Source: Trema orientale | Lineage: Eukaryota > Streptophyta > Magnoliopsida > Rosales > Cannabaceae | Length of the DNA: 64,000 nt | Assembly: GCA_002914845.1 (NCBI GenBank) | Contig: JXTC01000098.1 | Location: forward strand, 486,361-550,360 | Direction: 5' to 3' | Part shown: one piece after another, positions 10,043 to 22,706 of the stretch | Layout of the letters: every line of letters begins with the position of its first letter | How positions within the stretch are numbered: the stretch's first letter is position 1 | Translations under genes and position numbers: made by a program | The notes under the pieces: model-generated | The model's input: the letters and a program-made list of their open reading frames with translations, nothing else | Told to the model about the DNA's origin: nothing | Database searches by the model: none

Positions 10043-13000
10043 TCAATCTTTCAGTGACGGCGGTATAGATGCATCAGTTGAGTAGTACTGCTGGGAAATC
10101 CCCTCATCCGTGCCATAAAACGATTCATTAGCCACATTATCTTCTTGTTGTGAGCTGGATCGACAGAGATCTTCTATTCGCTTTGTCACCTCAGCCATTG
10201 AGGGACGCTTGTCAGGGTACTGCATGGTACATTCCAGGGCAAGTTGTAAAAGCTCAACCATTTCTTCCTCAACATTCTGGTACCTGAGAAGCTCAAGGTC
10301 AAATACTTCAGCAGTCCACTCCTCTCGAACCACAGACTGGACCCATCTTGGAAGGTCGACTCCTTCCTCATTCAACTGGGAATGGGTGGGAGGCTTTCCT
10401 GTAAGCAGCTCCAAAAGCAGTACACCAAAGCTGTACACATCTGCTTTTGGGGATATTTTGTGAGGATCTGTGACTTCTGGGGCACGGTAACCAGCAATGC
10501 GGTTGGGAGCCGAGTTGGGGCTAGCAAGATGAGCAAGGCCGAAATCCGATACACGAGCCTCATAGGATTTTGTCAGGAGGATATTTGAAGATTTAATGTT
10601 ACCATGGGAAGAAAAAGGACCCTGAGAGTGCAAGTATTCGATGCCACGAGCAGCTCCAAGCGCAATGCCGGACCTTGTTTCCCAATTCAGTGGAGTCCTG
10701 CCAGCCCCGCTGTTTCCTGTGGTTTCAAATAAGGAAACAAAATGACAGCATAAGTACAGGCCAGAAAAAAATTGGTTCAGCTTATATCATTATCTTGTTG
10801 TTTTTACCTTTCCTTGATTCCCAGATCACAAGCAGAGAAATCTATTTACTGTTTTCTAGTTTTACTTTTTTGTCATGTTTTCACTAGATACTGGTGAAGG
10901 AAGCTAAGAGATAACTAATCCCAAACATTCACTGCTGTAACTATAAATCCTGAGCATGTACAATTCTTCTACTAAGAAATAAACAATAGATTGAAAGTGG
11001 AGCTTGTTCACCCTTTCAATCATGTAAAGAAAGAAAAATATTGCCTAAAAAGCAGCAAAAAATTTGAAATACTAAATTATACAACATTGCTTCAAGAAAA
11101 GAAAAGAAACTACATAATATACGAAAGGAAAAACTTGAAGAAATAATCAATGAGTTGTAAAGAAGCATACACCACATCCAGATATTTTTTTCCACAGAAT
11201 TTATAGGATTTATTTTAAATTTACTAAGAAGAATTTATGAAGCTAGGTCGTGGCTACATGACCTGAGAAACCCCACAACAAAGACAAGAAATGGAAAATT
11301 TTTCAAAAAGTAATTTTTGTGGAAAAAGGCAAAGCAGAATACCTTTTCCAATACTCCATAATATCCAATTAACTCATTAAAAATGACTGACTTATTGCTT
11401 ACTGCAAATCTCAAAGCCCTTAAACGTGGCTAACTAAAATGGCCAACTACTCTAGTTGCTCAATTTTCATGATATTCTCTTGCCAGTTCACATTTCTTTC
11501 AATTTGTTCTGCTTTCACTATCATATTGTTTTGCCAAAAAAGTTAGTTAAAATTTTAGCGACGGTTACAAGTTAAGCTTTTTGAGGATTCATCCTCAATA
11601 AGCTTGGGCTTAAGGAAAATAGCAAGTTGAGAAACCCAAAACTCAGATCTAAACATATAAATGAACCCAAGCAAATATCTAGCAAATTAGCCAAGCAGAA
11701 GGGAAACAGTGTAAATATCATAGATAAACAACCACAGCAGGAACTGAATCAAAAGAAAATAATAAAGACTTTAAGACGTATGGACTATACCACAAAACAA
11801 GATCAACATATCCACATCACAAATAATTGAAATACAAATGAATAAACAAATAGACAGACAACAATCAGGGAAACCAACCAATTAACGCAAAGAGATGGTA
11901 GTATGAAGACATAATAAGAATTCAATCATTTAATCACCACAAAATAATAATAGAAATGCTGAAATAGTGAGAACAAAAACATAAGCAAATTCAGATAACA
12001 AGAAAGTAAAGAGAAGACAGAAATGCTACCGTGCAAAAGCGCAGACAAGCTTCCCATGGGCATGTAATCATAAACAAGAAGTTTCTCATCTCTGCTATAG
12101 TAATAAGCCCTGAGTGGGACCAAATTCTCGTGATCCATTCTTCCAACATCTTCCAACTTTTCCCTAAACTCCTTCTCTGGCACAGTGGCTTCCTTCAACC
12201 TCTTAACAGCCACAGCAACCCCCATTTCCAAAGTCGCCTTATAAGCTGTCCCGAATGTCCCCTTCCCTAGTACCTCAGCTGATGCCCTCAACAAGTCCTC
12301 CAAATCAAACACCCTCACAGCATTGCCAAAAAACACCAAACTCCTATTCCCACCATTCTTTTTGGCACTGGCTTTTGCCACTGCCGACGACGAATAATCA
12401 GCACTCGAACTCTCAATATCCATGGTAGACTTTCCACTAGGAATTCCGAGCTCAGTAGACTTTGAGGCAATTTCCTTCGAACCCTTTTCGCCACGATCCT
12501 TTCTTCGAAAGAAAAACATCATAATAGCAAGAATGAACAAGAGGAAAACAACACAAGCGATCACAATACCGGCAATGACTCCACCAGACAACTTCTTCTT
12601 CTTGTTCTTCTCCACAATCTCGGTCCCATTACAGGGCTTCAAGGGCTTCCCACAAAGCGAATTCCCATCGAAAGAGTTAGCAGGCAAGCCCGAAAGCTTT
12701 TCAGGAATCGAACCATTCAATTTATTAAACGAAACATTGAATTCTTCAAGTGCGGGCAAATCAAGTTCTGGGATGGACCCAGAAAAGTTATTGTTATTCA
12801 AAAACAGAACAACCAACTTGGTCAAATTATTAAACCCCGGCGAGATCTCACCGGAAAATTTGTTATCGCCAAGATTAAGCCGGACCAAGCTTTGCATACC
12901 GAACAAGAAGCCGGGTAGTGAACCCGAAAAGAAGTTACCTTCCAAGTGAAGCTCACTCAGAGCGACGAGGTTGGCGAAGTCGGGTGGGACTGAGCCAGTG

Positions 13001-13320
13001 AGCGCGTTGAACCGAAGGGAGAGCTTCTGCAATTGAGTCAGGTTACCAATTCCCAGAGGCAGTTCGCCGGATAGTCCAGCGCCGGGGAGTCGGAGCTCGG
13101 TGACTCCGCCGGATGCGCAAGTGACGCCGAGCCACGAGCACGGCGAGGGGAGAGAGAGATTCCACCGAAGCGTGCGACCACCTAAAGCCCTTTGGAGGTT
13201 TATCAGTGTCGCCTTGTCCGATACTAGATCAGACTCACCGCCGGGGACGAAACTCAAGCAGAACACGAGAAAAACTACGGTGAAAAACGGTCGCCATCGC
13301 CAAACCTCATCAGCCTTCAT
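10043..13320 (-). CDS. RLK902: LRR receptor-like kinase, probable inactive kinase (RLK902/RKL1 type)
   Basis: Two exons, 13320-12030 and 10716-10043, join in phase (donor G|GTAGCA, acceptor CCACAG|GA) to give 654 aa, the usual size for this subfamily III group. Order: signal peptide (about 1-30); LRR N-terminal cap with the CSWLGVTC cysteine pair (about 61-68); about five leucine-rich repeats to about 210; a short cysteine pair ([10 protein letters not shown]); one membrane span (about 246-271); a Ser-rich juxtamembrane region; and a kinase-like domain from about 337. The glycine loop LGKGTFG (351-357), the ATP-anchoring lysine of VAVKRL (about 373) and DFG (488-490) are kept. However, the catalytic HRD is replaced by HGN (468-470), so phosphotransfer is expected to be weak or absent. 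Relatives act at the plasma membrane in defence and signalling as scaffolding partners. The start is the first Met before the signal peptide. Orthology to RLK902 rather than RKL1 is not resolved. Confidence 0.93.
10717..12029 (-). other. single intron of the receptor kinase gene
   Basis: A 1313-bp GT-AG intron. It interrupts the kinase domain just after the ALLHG motif, a position common in this receptor family. It is AT-rich and holds no separate gene that I can see. Confidence 0.88.
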
Positions 13321-14566
13321 TTTCTTCTCCGAAATCTGGTCTGGGAAGGGAAAAATTAAAAAACAATCAAAAACAAAATAAAAAAGAGAAAAAAACGAAA
13401 ACCCAGACGTGGGTTTTAGAGGGGTTATCCAGTAGCGGCGGTGATTTGATCTTTCCGGTATCTGTTTGGACGGAGAGAAAGTGTAGGAAAAATAGAGAGA
13501 AAAAGGAGGGAAACGAGGGATTACACTGGTGGGGGGTAGTTGCGACCGATAAAACCCTCAGAATAAAGGCTAAAAAACCCTTTTGATGAGCTGGAATTTC
13601 AATTCTACAAGGGGGAGAGGGAAGTTTTGGTAGGGTACGTTCGGGTGTAAACAGAGGCAAATGCAGTCGCGGCGACTTTGAACTTTGAAGGCGGTGTGTA
13701 CTGTGGACTGTGTAGAGTGGATTAAGCAATGTTATGTGGGACGCTACAAAATTCCAAAACTAAATTAACAATGTGTGAGGAGAGAATTGGGGACGATGAA
13801 ATGGCAAAATTGAGTTCAGGAAGGAAGGTTCTGAACCAAATGGACCCCACGGAAATCAGAAAGGTCCAATGGGGCTTTTTGGAGCCTTGTTTGGGTGCCA
13901 GCGTGGCACAATGTGCTTTTGGTTTCGGAAGTGTTTTTGCTTGTTCAAAGGGGTTTTGGGGCTTGGTAGGAAATTTGGAGAAAGAATAATGGTGATTTGG
14001 ACATTGGAGTTTGGACTATACAATAGATAATTAAGAAATTTAAATAAATATATAGAATATTTCCAATGAAAACATGATTGCATCATTATGATGCAAGATT
14101 AATTGTAATCAAGGGTTTTGGATACTGTTTGCTGTCTATTCTTTACAATTTTTTGTTTGGCCTTAAAAATTGAAAATACCTTGAAACCAATTTCAATTTA
14201 ACTGCCGAAATTATGGAGATATATACTCCAAAAGTAATTGAAATGTGTGGGAAGTGTATTCAAATTACAAATAATCATTATTTTATGTTATTTTCTAGTT
14301 ATGGAAATTATGGAGTATATGGGAACTCAAAAAGTAATTGAAATGTGTGGGAAGTATTTTATAGTTTAAAAGGGGAAAAAAAAAAACCCTCGTAGACTGG
14401 TCTATATTATGCTTTATTAAAGCCCTTGGCTCGAAAACATAACTAGAAATTAACAGAAAAAGATAATGATTATTTGTAAATTGAATAATTTTTTTCCGTA
14501 CTTCTTTTTATCTTATCCTAAATTCATAATAGTATTACCCTCATTCCAAAGGGATAAGTTCTCTCT
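13321..14566. other. upstream region of the receptor kinase gene
   Basis: The first about 400 bases are purine-rich on the plus strand, that is, pyrimidine-rich in the direction of the kinase gene. They probably hold its leader and core promoter. No distinct second gene. The open frames here look accidental. Confidence 0.45.
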
Positions 14567-15273
14567 GGGTGTTAAAAAAACCGTCAAACTGTAGAAACCG
14601 CCCAATTCAGTCCAAATTGTCCAATCCAGGCAGATTCTATTCTTAAACGGCCGGTTACAAATTAGAAAAAATAAAAACCGACTTGGCCATTTTAGTTTTC
14701 AGTTTTAGATAAATTCGGTCGGATTCAAACCGAACCAGCCAATAAGTTTATATATATTTTTTTTAAAAATATGTATAGTAGTAGTTAAAAATTTAAGCTC
14801 ATTTATTCTAATTGAGTAATGATTACTTTTAGCTCATTTAAGACTATGTCACTTAAGACTCTTATGATATTTTAGACTTTAAATCGTGTTGTTGTAATAT
14901 GTTTAAGTTTAAAGACTTTAAGTTTGCTATTCAATTTTGATTAGATTGTAAGTTATAACTAAAATTTAAGTTTAATAGGACTTTCAATTTGGTTGTAACT
15001 TTTAACTATGTTATGGTTTCGTTTTATATTTGGACTTTAAATTTTAGATGAAATATAATTATGATATGAGCTTAGTTGATGTTGTAATAATTCAAATTTT
15101 GTAAATTTTTAAACTGCGGAAACCGCCCAAACCGGCCGCAAAAATGTAGGTGCGGTCTGGCTGGTTTGAATCTACTAACTCAAACCGCATGGATTGGTAA
15201 ACCAACCAAACCGCACATTCGGATTGATTTCTGGATTGGCGATTTAGACCGTCCAGACTGGCCATGAACACCC
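14567..15273. mobile_element. probable TIR element (GGGTGTT termini)
   Basis: The left end reads GGGTGTTAAAAAAACCGTC. The complement of the right end reads GGGTGTTCATGGCCAGTCTG, then GACGGTC. Both ends are followed by words related to CGGTTTGG/AACCGCC. An imperfect 9-bp direct repeat (GTTCTCTCT / TTACTCTCT) flanks them. The interior is AT-rich with no transposase. This is a non-autonomous element of uncertain superfamily. Confidence 0.5.
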
Positions 15274-18066
15274 TTACTCTCTATAACCCTATTTTAATAG
15301 GGATAAGAGACTATACTCAATACTAGATTTGGTAAATGTCACAAATCTCCCTATTTCATTTTCTTATTAATTTATTATGTAATCAATTTCTCTTCTCAAT
15401 TTAATATCTTAGCTATTTTTGCATTTTGCATTTTAGAAATTTTCAGTTTGCAACCCAATAGGTTTTATCTTATTCATAAAAGAAAAATGTAACTGGAAGG
15501 TAGTACTTAAAAATTAAAAAAATAATAATAAAAAAAAAGAGGGGGTAGGGTGGGTGTGGGGGTGGGAAGGAGGGGTTCTTTTCACCGTAGTTCTAAATAA
15601 AAGAGGAAAAATTATTCAGAAAAACAAAAAATAAAAGAGGAAAAATAGAAAGTAATATGAAGCGAGTTTTTTCATTTTCTTTTTTTTTTAATAATCAATA
15701 TTGAGGCAAGAATTGGGCAGTAGTGACTCAATCATATACGGGAAGATTTAAGCCTAATAGTAACTTATTTTAAGTATGACATTGATGTTTTTTTTCCTTT
15801 TCTTTTTTTTTTTAAGAGTGAAACATTGATTTTTTTTTTTTTTTTTGAAGTGAAAAACTTTGATGTTAATTGAACCAACTAAAATCCTTTCCCAAAAAAA
15901 AAAATTGAACCAAGTAAAATAACCAAAAAATTGTGAGTAAAAAACCACCTAGAATGGACATAAACTTTAATACCTTTTCTTTAAAAGGCAAATTTTGATA
16001 CTTTATTCCAATGACAAGCTAACATATAGTAGATCTGTCGTATTAAAACTCCATTTCAGAAAGCATGTGATACATATCATGATAACCTAATCATAATTAA
16101 TTCATAATAATGAGTTGATTGTTTCAATACTAAAAAGAAGGGACCTTCTTAATATGGCCCTTCATTTACGTCGATGGGGGGGATCTGACAAAGTGAAATA
16201 ACAAAGGCTATTATTTCTTTATGACATTAATTATCGATTTTTTCTTTTAAAAAAATTCCTAAATTTATTAGATAGTTTATTTTTAAGTCCACATTCAGTT
16301 TAAAATTAGCTTTTCATGAAACTGTAATCTCATGACAAGTTACTGATCTCTATTTACTTCTTTTCTATAGTAACATTACTGGCGTTAGTCGTTCAACCTA
16401 AAAAAAAAAAAGGAAAAAGAAAAACCATTACTGGCGTTAGAGTCTTACTTAGGGGTATAGTTTAATCAAAGTCTCTAGTTATTAATCTTTAATGTCAAGT
16501 TGAGACCTGTAACAAACATTATAAAAACTAACACTTGTTACATTTTAGCACCGTTAATTTTACATGATTTAAATAACAATTTTTTAAAGAATTAAGAGGA
16601 CATTTTTTTTAACCCCCATGAGTTACAGTAGTCTTTTAAATCCACAGAATTTAAAAAAGAAAAAATGGAAATATATAACTTTATATATGAACTATGAAGT
16701 AACTGTTCCCTGAAACAAAATTGAAGTAATTGCAGGGCAGTGGAATACTAATTGATATTTTTAATTTTTCAAATAAATGATGGCTGTGCGTCATTATGGA
16801 TAAATAATATGCCATTATTGGTGACAGCCTTGTAATTTTAATGATATAGTATTGTAGTTTCCGATATTATCAAGCCCAAAAACAAAGAAGAAAAAGAAAA
16901 GAAAAATAACTATTGGTCGATCGAAAAGTCGAGCTGTAATATAGCTGACCGAGTGGCCGGTGAGTTTAAAGCCGTCCATGAAAGAGTCTCTTCTGGATGA
17001 CTCAAAAGCGTATTTGCTAATCTTTATTTTATTTATTTGTTTATTTTATGAGATCCAGAGAGAAATTCCTTTATTTTGTTTTATTTTTATATGCCAAAAG
17101 CGAATAACATTGCTACAAAACGAATGCAGTGAGGTTAGGTGTCAAAAGTGAATTGGTTGACCTCATACCACGAGTACTAACGAGTATCTGTTTTTGATTG
17201 TGTCGTCAGTCATCTACCCCAAGTTCTTATGAATGCTTGTACTTTATTCCTAATTTAAGAGTTTAATTATGTTTTCTCTTTCATGCACTTGTATACAAAA
17301 GTCATATGTAATGTTATAATATCAAATCATAACAACTCTCTATACTACAAAATTCACTAAATCAGATAACAATGTGGTTTTTATAAATATGGATTATACT
17401 AAAAATCTCACATATTTCATGTTTTTAATACCACCTCAGTATGTGGAAAAATGAGTATACCTCAATTTGAGTTGAATAAACCCTTAAAATGTTGTGGTTC
17501 ATTTTTCATTTTTGCTTTGAAACAAGTCATCAAGGCTCAAGCTTAATAAGCCGAATACGCTGATGCTTAGGCCCTATAATTAGGATGGCTCCAACTGTCC
17601 AACATTTTCCCCTTTTGTAGTTTTTTTCTTTTTTTCCTTTTTGAAGGTAAAGTATTAATAATATAGCCTATATTTCAAAAATCAAATATTATTTTATTAC
17701 ATATTTACTTATTTTTTCCTATTGTGAAATAATCCATGAAAATAATGAATATTTTTTTCTCTTTTAACTACAATGTAAGTTTTTTTTTTCTTTTGGAAAC
17801 TAAATTTTTTTTATATATTTGTTTCTATTTACTTGCCTCTTTTCTTTTTTTCATTCTCTTTGAGAAAATTTCAAGTCAAAACTTTTTTTCTCTTTCTCCA
17901 GACCTCTTCTCAAGACTAAACATTGTTATTCGATTTCTTATTAAGATTTCTTATACATGTGACAAAACATTGATAGATTTCTTACACATGCGACAAAACA
18001 TTGATGAAAGGAAAGGTTTAAAAAAAAAAAAAAAAAAAACTCTCCCAATATCAAAACTCTTTATGA
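15274..18066. other. AT-rich intergenic region, no gene seen
   Basis: Holds a G-rich patch (about 15540-15576), several long A or T runs (15800-15905, 18019-18039) and a locally repeated 'attactggcgttag' (16375-16388 and 16427-16440). The open frames are artefacts of homopolymers. Confidence 0.5.
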
Positions 18067-19216
18067 TCCGTTTGGCACGTAAAATTGGATTAGATTATAT
18101 GGATTGGATTATAAATGATTGAATTATATAGGATTATGCTGAATTTAATACCATGTTTGGTACAGTGTCGAATTAAGCAATAGAAAAAAAAACCTAATAT
18201 TTGATAATTAGACTAATTTTTAAAAAATTAATAAACGTTTAAATTCTTACATTTAAGTTATTAACATATGAAAAAATTGTAATGGTTAATTAGAAAAAAG
18301 AATAAAAAAATTGTAATATAAAAGTAAAAAAAAAAAAAAAAGGAAAAAGTCACAATATTCATCGTCATCAACAATTAGATGCCAAACCCGAACTTATTTT
18401 GCTGCTAAAAAGCCACTTCGGACAGTCATGGTTTTAGTAAGACTAACATCATTCAATCCCAGGCCACCAACTGCAGCAGCTGCCATATTCTCTCCCTTAT
18501 CATTGCGAACAATTAACCCCAACCCCACTTGGCCTTCTGAATTAGCTGCATCATCACAGATATTTCCCAGAGCCAGCATCAAGTATAAAAAAAAAAATTC
18601 ACAAGCTTTAGCCTTTAGGCAATTTTTTCAGACCACCTTCAGTATGGGCTGTGATTTTTGGGTATTGATTACGGTGAGGGTTTTGTTATTATATACAAAA
18701 AGATTCCCATTTTTACCACTTCATTTTCTCAACAAGTTTTGTAAATAAATTTACACCAGTAAGAAAGAAAAAAGGGGAAAAAAAAAAAAGTTAGAGGCTC
18801 ATCAGCGTGAACCTTCTTACCCAAGCCTACCTCCTCCCAGAACTATTCAATCCCAAATTGAACAATGTTTCTACTTCAAATTTCAGAACAGAGAAAATTG
18901 ATGGAAAAGCAGAGTATAAAAAACCAGCAAGGGATGTGACAGACGGCACGAGCAAGGAGGCGACGACGGCGTGAGCTTGACAGCGGTAGACGGTGCAAGT
19001 CGGACGGCGCAAAGAAAGAGAGTATCAGACGGAAAATGAGGGTTTCTTTCTGTCTTGAGACCATTTAATCTCGAGTACCACCTATTTGCTTGGGATTATT
19101 TATCCTACAAAGTGTGGTACTATTTTCAATGAAAGAATTAATTATCCGATAAAAATTGTCTCTAAATATAGGATTATTTATCTCAATCCTAATCCCACTT
19201 CTATGTGCCAAACGGA
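18067..19216. mobile_element. TIR element carrying an RNase H-like gene fragment
   Basis: The ends are exact 12-bp inverted repeats: TCCGTTTGGCAC at 18067 and GTGCCAAACGGA ending at 19216. Looser similarity inside includes GGATTAG and AATCCTA words. Flanking 9-mers CTCTTTATG and GTCTTTGTG match at seven of nine positions, so a decayed target duplication is possible. The interior contains a coding-like RNase H fragment on the minus strand (18394-18582) and no transposase. Confidence 0.6.
18394..18582 (-). pseudogene. RNase H-like (RVT_3 type) domain fragment
   Basis: The frame reads DDAANSEGQVGLGLIVRND, then KGENMAAAAVGGLGLNDVS and VRSGFLAAK. This matches the start of the RNase H-like domain found in plant non-LTR retroelements and related host proteins: a DxA-type first acidic strand, then GLG-IVRD-KG. 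Only about 60 residues remain, and the later catalytic acids are missing. It lies inside a TIR element, so it is likely a captured or nested fragment. Confidence 0.5.
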
Positions 19217-19371
19217 GTCTTTGTGTTCTTTCAACGGAACGGACTACATTTTGCAACTAATTAAAAAAAATAATAATTGACTAATAGAGAAAAGTAATTG
19301 GCCAATAAAGGAAAAAAATTCTATAACCAATTTGAAGGTCTTTAAGTTATATCTTTTTAACTTTTTTTTTA
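19217..19371. other. short spacer
   Basis: AT-rich spacer between two DNA elements. It ends in the T8A target sequence of the next MITE. Confidence 0.4.
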
Positions 19372-19543
19372 GGGGAGAGCTACAGTAGGGACGCCCTTAC
19401 GTAGGGCTACCATTTATATACCGTTTGATAGGAATCTGTGGGGAATAACGGAAATCTGTGGCGAATCTGTTTATACACAGATTCCCATCAAACGATGTAT
19501 AGATAGGGCCCTACGTAGGGACGCCTCTACTGTAGACGCGCCC
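19372..19543. mobile_element. Mutator-like MITE family B, copy 1 (172 bp)
   Basis: Left end GGGGAGAGCTACAGTAGGGA, right end CTACTGTAGACGCGCCC. The ends are inverted repeats of about 35 bp that include CCTACGTAGG. A perfect 9-bp duplication TTTTTTTTA flanks it (19363-19371 and 19544-19552). The length is exactly that of copy 2 at 43678-43849. Confidence 0.85.
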
Positions 19544-19703
19544 TTTTTTTTATTAACTTCTTTATTATTGTCTTTTCGAATTTTATATTAGATATTTTAT
19601 CTTTTGCTATTGTTGCATCTTCTCTCGATCTTTTTGGGAGTTTGCCTTAGGCCCCAAAATAGAGTCGACCATGCGACTATCACCTACTTAAAATATATAT
19701 ATA

Positions 19704-19949
19704 TACCAATCGGGTAGTTATTTTTTTTACTTATATAAAGGTATTATTTTGGCTAATTAAAATTCATCATGTACGTCTTTTTATGATAAAAATTAGAGAA
19801 AAGAAATTATTAAATAATAAGTATTTATTTTTATTATTTTTTTCTCAACCATCTAGATTATAGTAGCCGTTAGATCAATAATCTAATGGTTAAAAAAAAA
19901 ATACCTATAGATAGATAAAAAATAAAAATACATATTGGATTGGGAACCA
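19704..19949. mobile_element. MITE family A, copy 2
   Basis: Begins ACCAATCGGGTAG and ends ATATTGGATTGGGAACC, with the family's internal 'tttggctaattaaaattcat' segment and T/A runs. TA dinucleotides flank it. Confidence 0.7.
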
Positions 19950-19957
19950 TATATATA

Positions 19958-20174
19958 GGTTTTTTTTTTAACCTATATATAAGTATCGTTTTGGTCAATT
20001 AAAATTTATCGTGCATATTTTTTTATAGTAAAAAGTAAGAAAAAGAAATAATATTAATAATACACGTCTTTTTATGTACATCATTATAGTCATTGAATCA
20101 CCGTTAATAATGATCTAACGATTAAAAAAATTATTTATACATAGACTAAAAAAAATACGGACTCAATTGGTAGC
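19958..20174. mobile_element. MITE family A, copy 3 (left end truncated)
   Basis: Starts at the T run next to copy 2 and ends CGGACTCAATTGGTAGCC. The first about 20 bases of the family terminus are missing. It lies directly beside copy 2 in the same orientation, as if one had inserted into or beside the other. Confidence 0.65.
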
Positions 20175-22037
20175 CATATCTATATTGGCTAGTAGGATAA
20201 GAACGAGGATAAAAGAAACAAAAGGATGATAATGATTAGCAGCAGGACGAGCTCAACATAAACTGGTGATGTCGTTTACATGTTAGTCCATCTTTGTCTA
20301 AGGTGACCGTTAGCGTTAAGTGATAATTTGAAGCTTTGAATTATTATTGCGTTGTACAGACAATAGTAATAGAATGTCTAGAATATAGACACGATCCAAA
20401 GAGGCCCAGGTACAAGGTGTCACTCTCAAAGGGTAGTGTCGTAAATTAGAAAATATTTGAAATTCAAAAGAATAATGAATCGGAAATGGAACGCGTCCGC
20501 ATTGGTTTGAAGAAGACTCGCTGTCACAGATCGGCAACTTGGATTATTTATTTATTTTGGTATTGATTTATTATTTTTTTGAATAAAATTGTTTCGGAAA
20601 AGTTTTGGATTTCGTTGTGTAACTGTCAGCACCGGCCAATTATGTCGTCGCCCATGGGCCATGGCCATCTTGAATCTTGATTTTGTTATATTGGTCTCTT
20701 TGTGGCCGAAAGGGCAGTTGGGGCATTCAAAACCGAAAAAAAAAAAAAAAGAAAGGGCAGTTGGGAGTTGGGACAAAGCCTGCGGGGAGAGATATTCACT
20801 TTGTGCTACTACATTTGTTTTCCTTTTCGGGGAAAAAAAAAAAAAAAAAGGCGTCAGAAGAAGAATTCATTACCAACTGGTAAAAGGCTATATGAATAGT
20901 GTTACTCATCTCAACTTTAATATAAAATTTTAGGACTAATGGATCTATATCTTTCTTCTTTTTTTTTGAATAAAACTAATGGATGGATTATGTGACTAGT
21001 AAATTGTAGAGTTGTCACGTGTCGTGCTGTATCGAAACAACTCATTAAAGTTAGATACAAATGTATTTTCGTGTCGTGTCATATTGTGTTCACTTCTTAG
21101 TCGTATCATATCGTACCGTGATCTGTCCTAAATTCAAAATCACTAGCTCGACACAGCCCATTAGCACATACTTAAATGTGTCATGTCGTTTCATGTCATG
21201 TCAACCCACGTGCGTACACGTATCAATCCATTATTTTGGCCCATTTAATTGGTAAAATTTTCTTAATTTTACTACCATTTTATAAATATTTTCTTTTTCC
21301 AAACCATTCATATGTGTACAAAAAATAAAAAATAACATAATAAATTAAAGATAAAATTCTTTTAACATCGAAAAAGAACAAAAAGAAAAAAAAATTATAA
21401 TTGCAAATTATAATTAATTATAGATTGTTTCCTTATAAGGTTGGACTTGTATATTGGAAAAATAATTTAAGATAAGACATGTATAACGTGCTAATGTATC
21501 GTGCCTATGTGCTAGTGTGCCGATGGGTCGTATCATGCTCACCCTATTGTGCTTAAGTTATGAGTCTGGCACGACTCATATAACTGGACCATGCCTAGCA
21601 CGGCCCATATTTTGTCATCCAATGCCATGCTGCTGCTATGCTAGTAGGCTCGCCTGATTTTCTTGACGTCTCTAATAAATTGTTAATTTTCAATCGGTGT
21701 TTAATTGTTTTTTAGTATGGGTATGTAATCTTTTTCGTTAACCATAGAAATCGCCCAACTCACATTGCACCACCATAGTGCACTTCAGGTTGGAGTAAAA
21801 TTTTTCCCAGCCATCATAATGCAGTGATGTTTCTAGTTTGGTATGTTGTTAAAACCATGTAAATTGCACTGCACCATATATATGTATATAATAATAATAA
21901 TATATTTTTAGAAAATTTTGTGGTAAAGCTCGTTTTTTTTGGATATATCACTTAGTCTTTTCTTTTCAAATTATTGGATCAAATCTCACATACTAGAATC
22001 ATTAGTATCTATATATATATACACATTAATGATTATA
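20175..22037. other. intergenic region with GTGTCGTGTC-rich repeat
   Basis: From about 21010 to 21660, words such as GTGTCGTGTC, CATGTCATGTC and GCACGAC recur in both orientations, as in widespread plant TIR-type repeats. A related patch is at about 23150-23250. The rest is A/T-rich with two A runs (about 20736-20750 and 20832-20849). I see no gene. Confidence 0.45.
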
Positions 22038-22264
22038 GGTTCCCAATCTAATAGGTATTTTTCTTACTTATCTATAGATATTATTTTTAACCGTTGGATC
22101 ATAATCTATCATAATTTGAGTAGTTGGAAAAAAATAATAAAAATAAATATTCATTATTTAATGATTTTCTCTTCCCATCTTTTATCATGAAAAGACGTGC
22201 ATAATAATTTTTAATTAGACAAAACAATACATATGGATAAGTAAAAGAAAATAAATTGGTGCCC
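22038..22264. mobile_element. MITE family A, copy 4
   Basis: Begins AGGTTCCCAATCTAATAGGT and ends AATTGGTGCCCT, with TA-rich flanks. The internal CCGTTGGATCATAATC motif matches the family. Confidence 0.65.
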
Positions 22265-22430
22265 TATACATATATATATGTATAAAAAGAATAGATTCCA
22301 TAAACTGTTAGATAAATCCTAAATTATTAAATTTATCTCTTTTGGCAGATGCAACTAGTCATCTAGCACGTTCAAGAGACTTGTCCTACGTTGTTACGAG
22401 TGTACAATTTTAATAGGCTATTATATATAT

Positions 22431-22659
22431 GGATCATTATACAGTAGGTTTTTTAATTTATTTTTACTTATCTGTCGTTTTTTTTTTTACCCTTAGATAT
22501 TTATCTAACAGCTACAATGATTTAAGTAATTAGAAAAAATAATAACAATAAATACATATTATTTAATAGTTTTTTTTCTTTATATTTTACGTGAAAAGAC
22601 GCGTATGATGAATTTTAACAGGGCATAATAATACTAAAAAAGAAGGAAATACCTAGGAG

Positions 22660-22665
<6 letters not shown>
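22431..22665. mobile_element. MITE family A, copy 5 (diverged)
   Basis: A more degraded copy with CAGTAGGTTTTTTAAT at the left and ACCTAGGAGTAGTGC at the right. The interior keeps the 'aaaagacgcgtatgatgaat' segment of the family. Confidence 0.55.

Positions 22666-22703
<38 letters not shown>
22666..22703. repeat. (TA)n microsatellite
   Basis: About 19 TA units in a row, abutting the right end of a family A MITE. Family A repeatedly sits in or beside TA runs in this window. Confidence 0.92.

Positions 22704-22706
<3 letters not shown>

Noticed and set aside
13729-13989. 86-codon frame upstream of the receptor kinase
   Set aside because: No recognisable motif; it sits in the promoter region of the opposite-strand gene.
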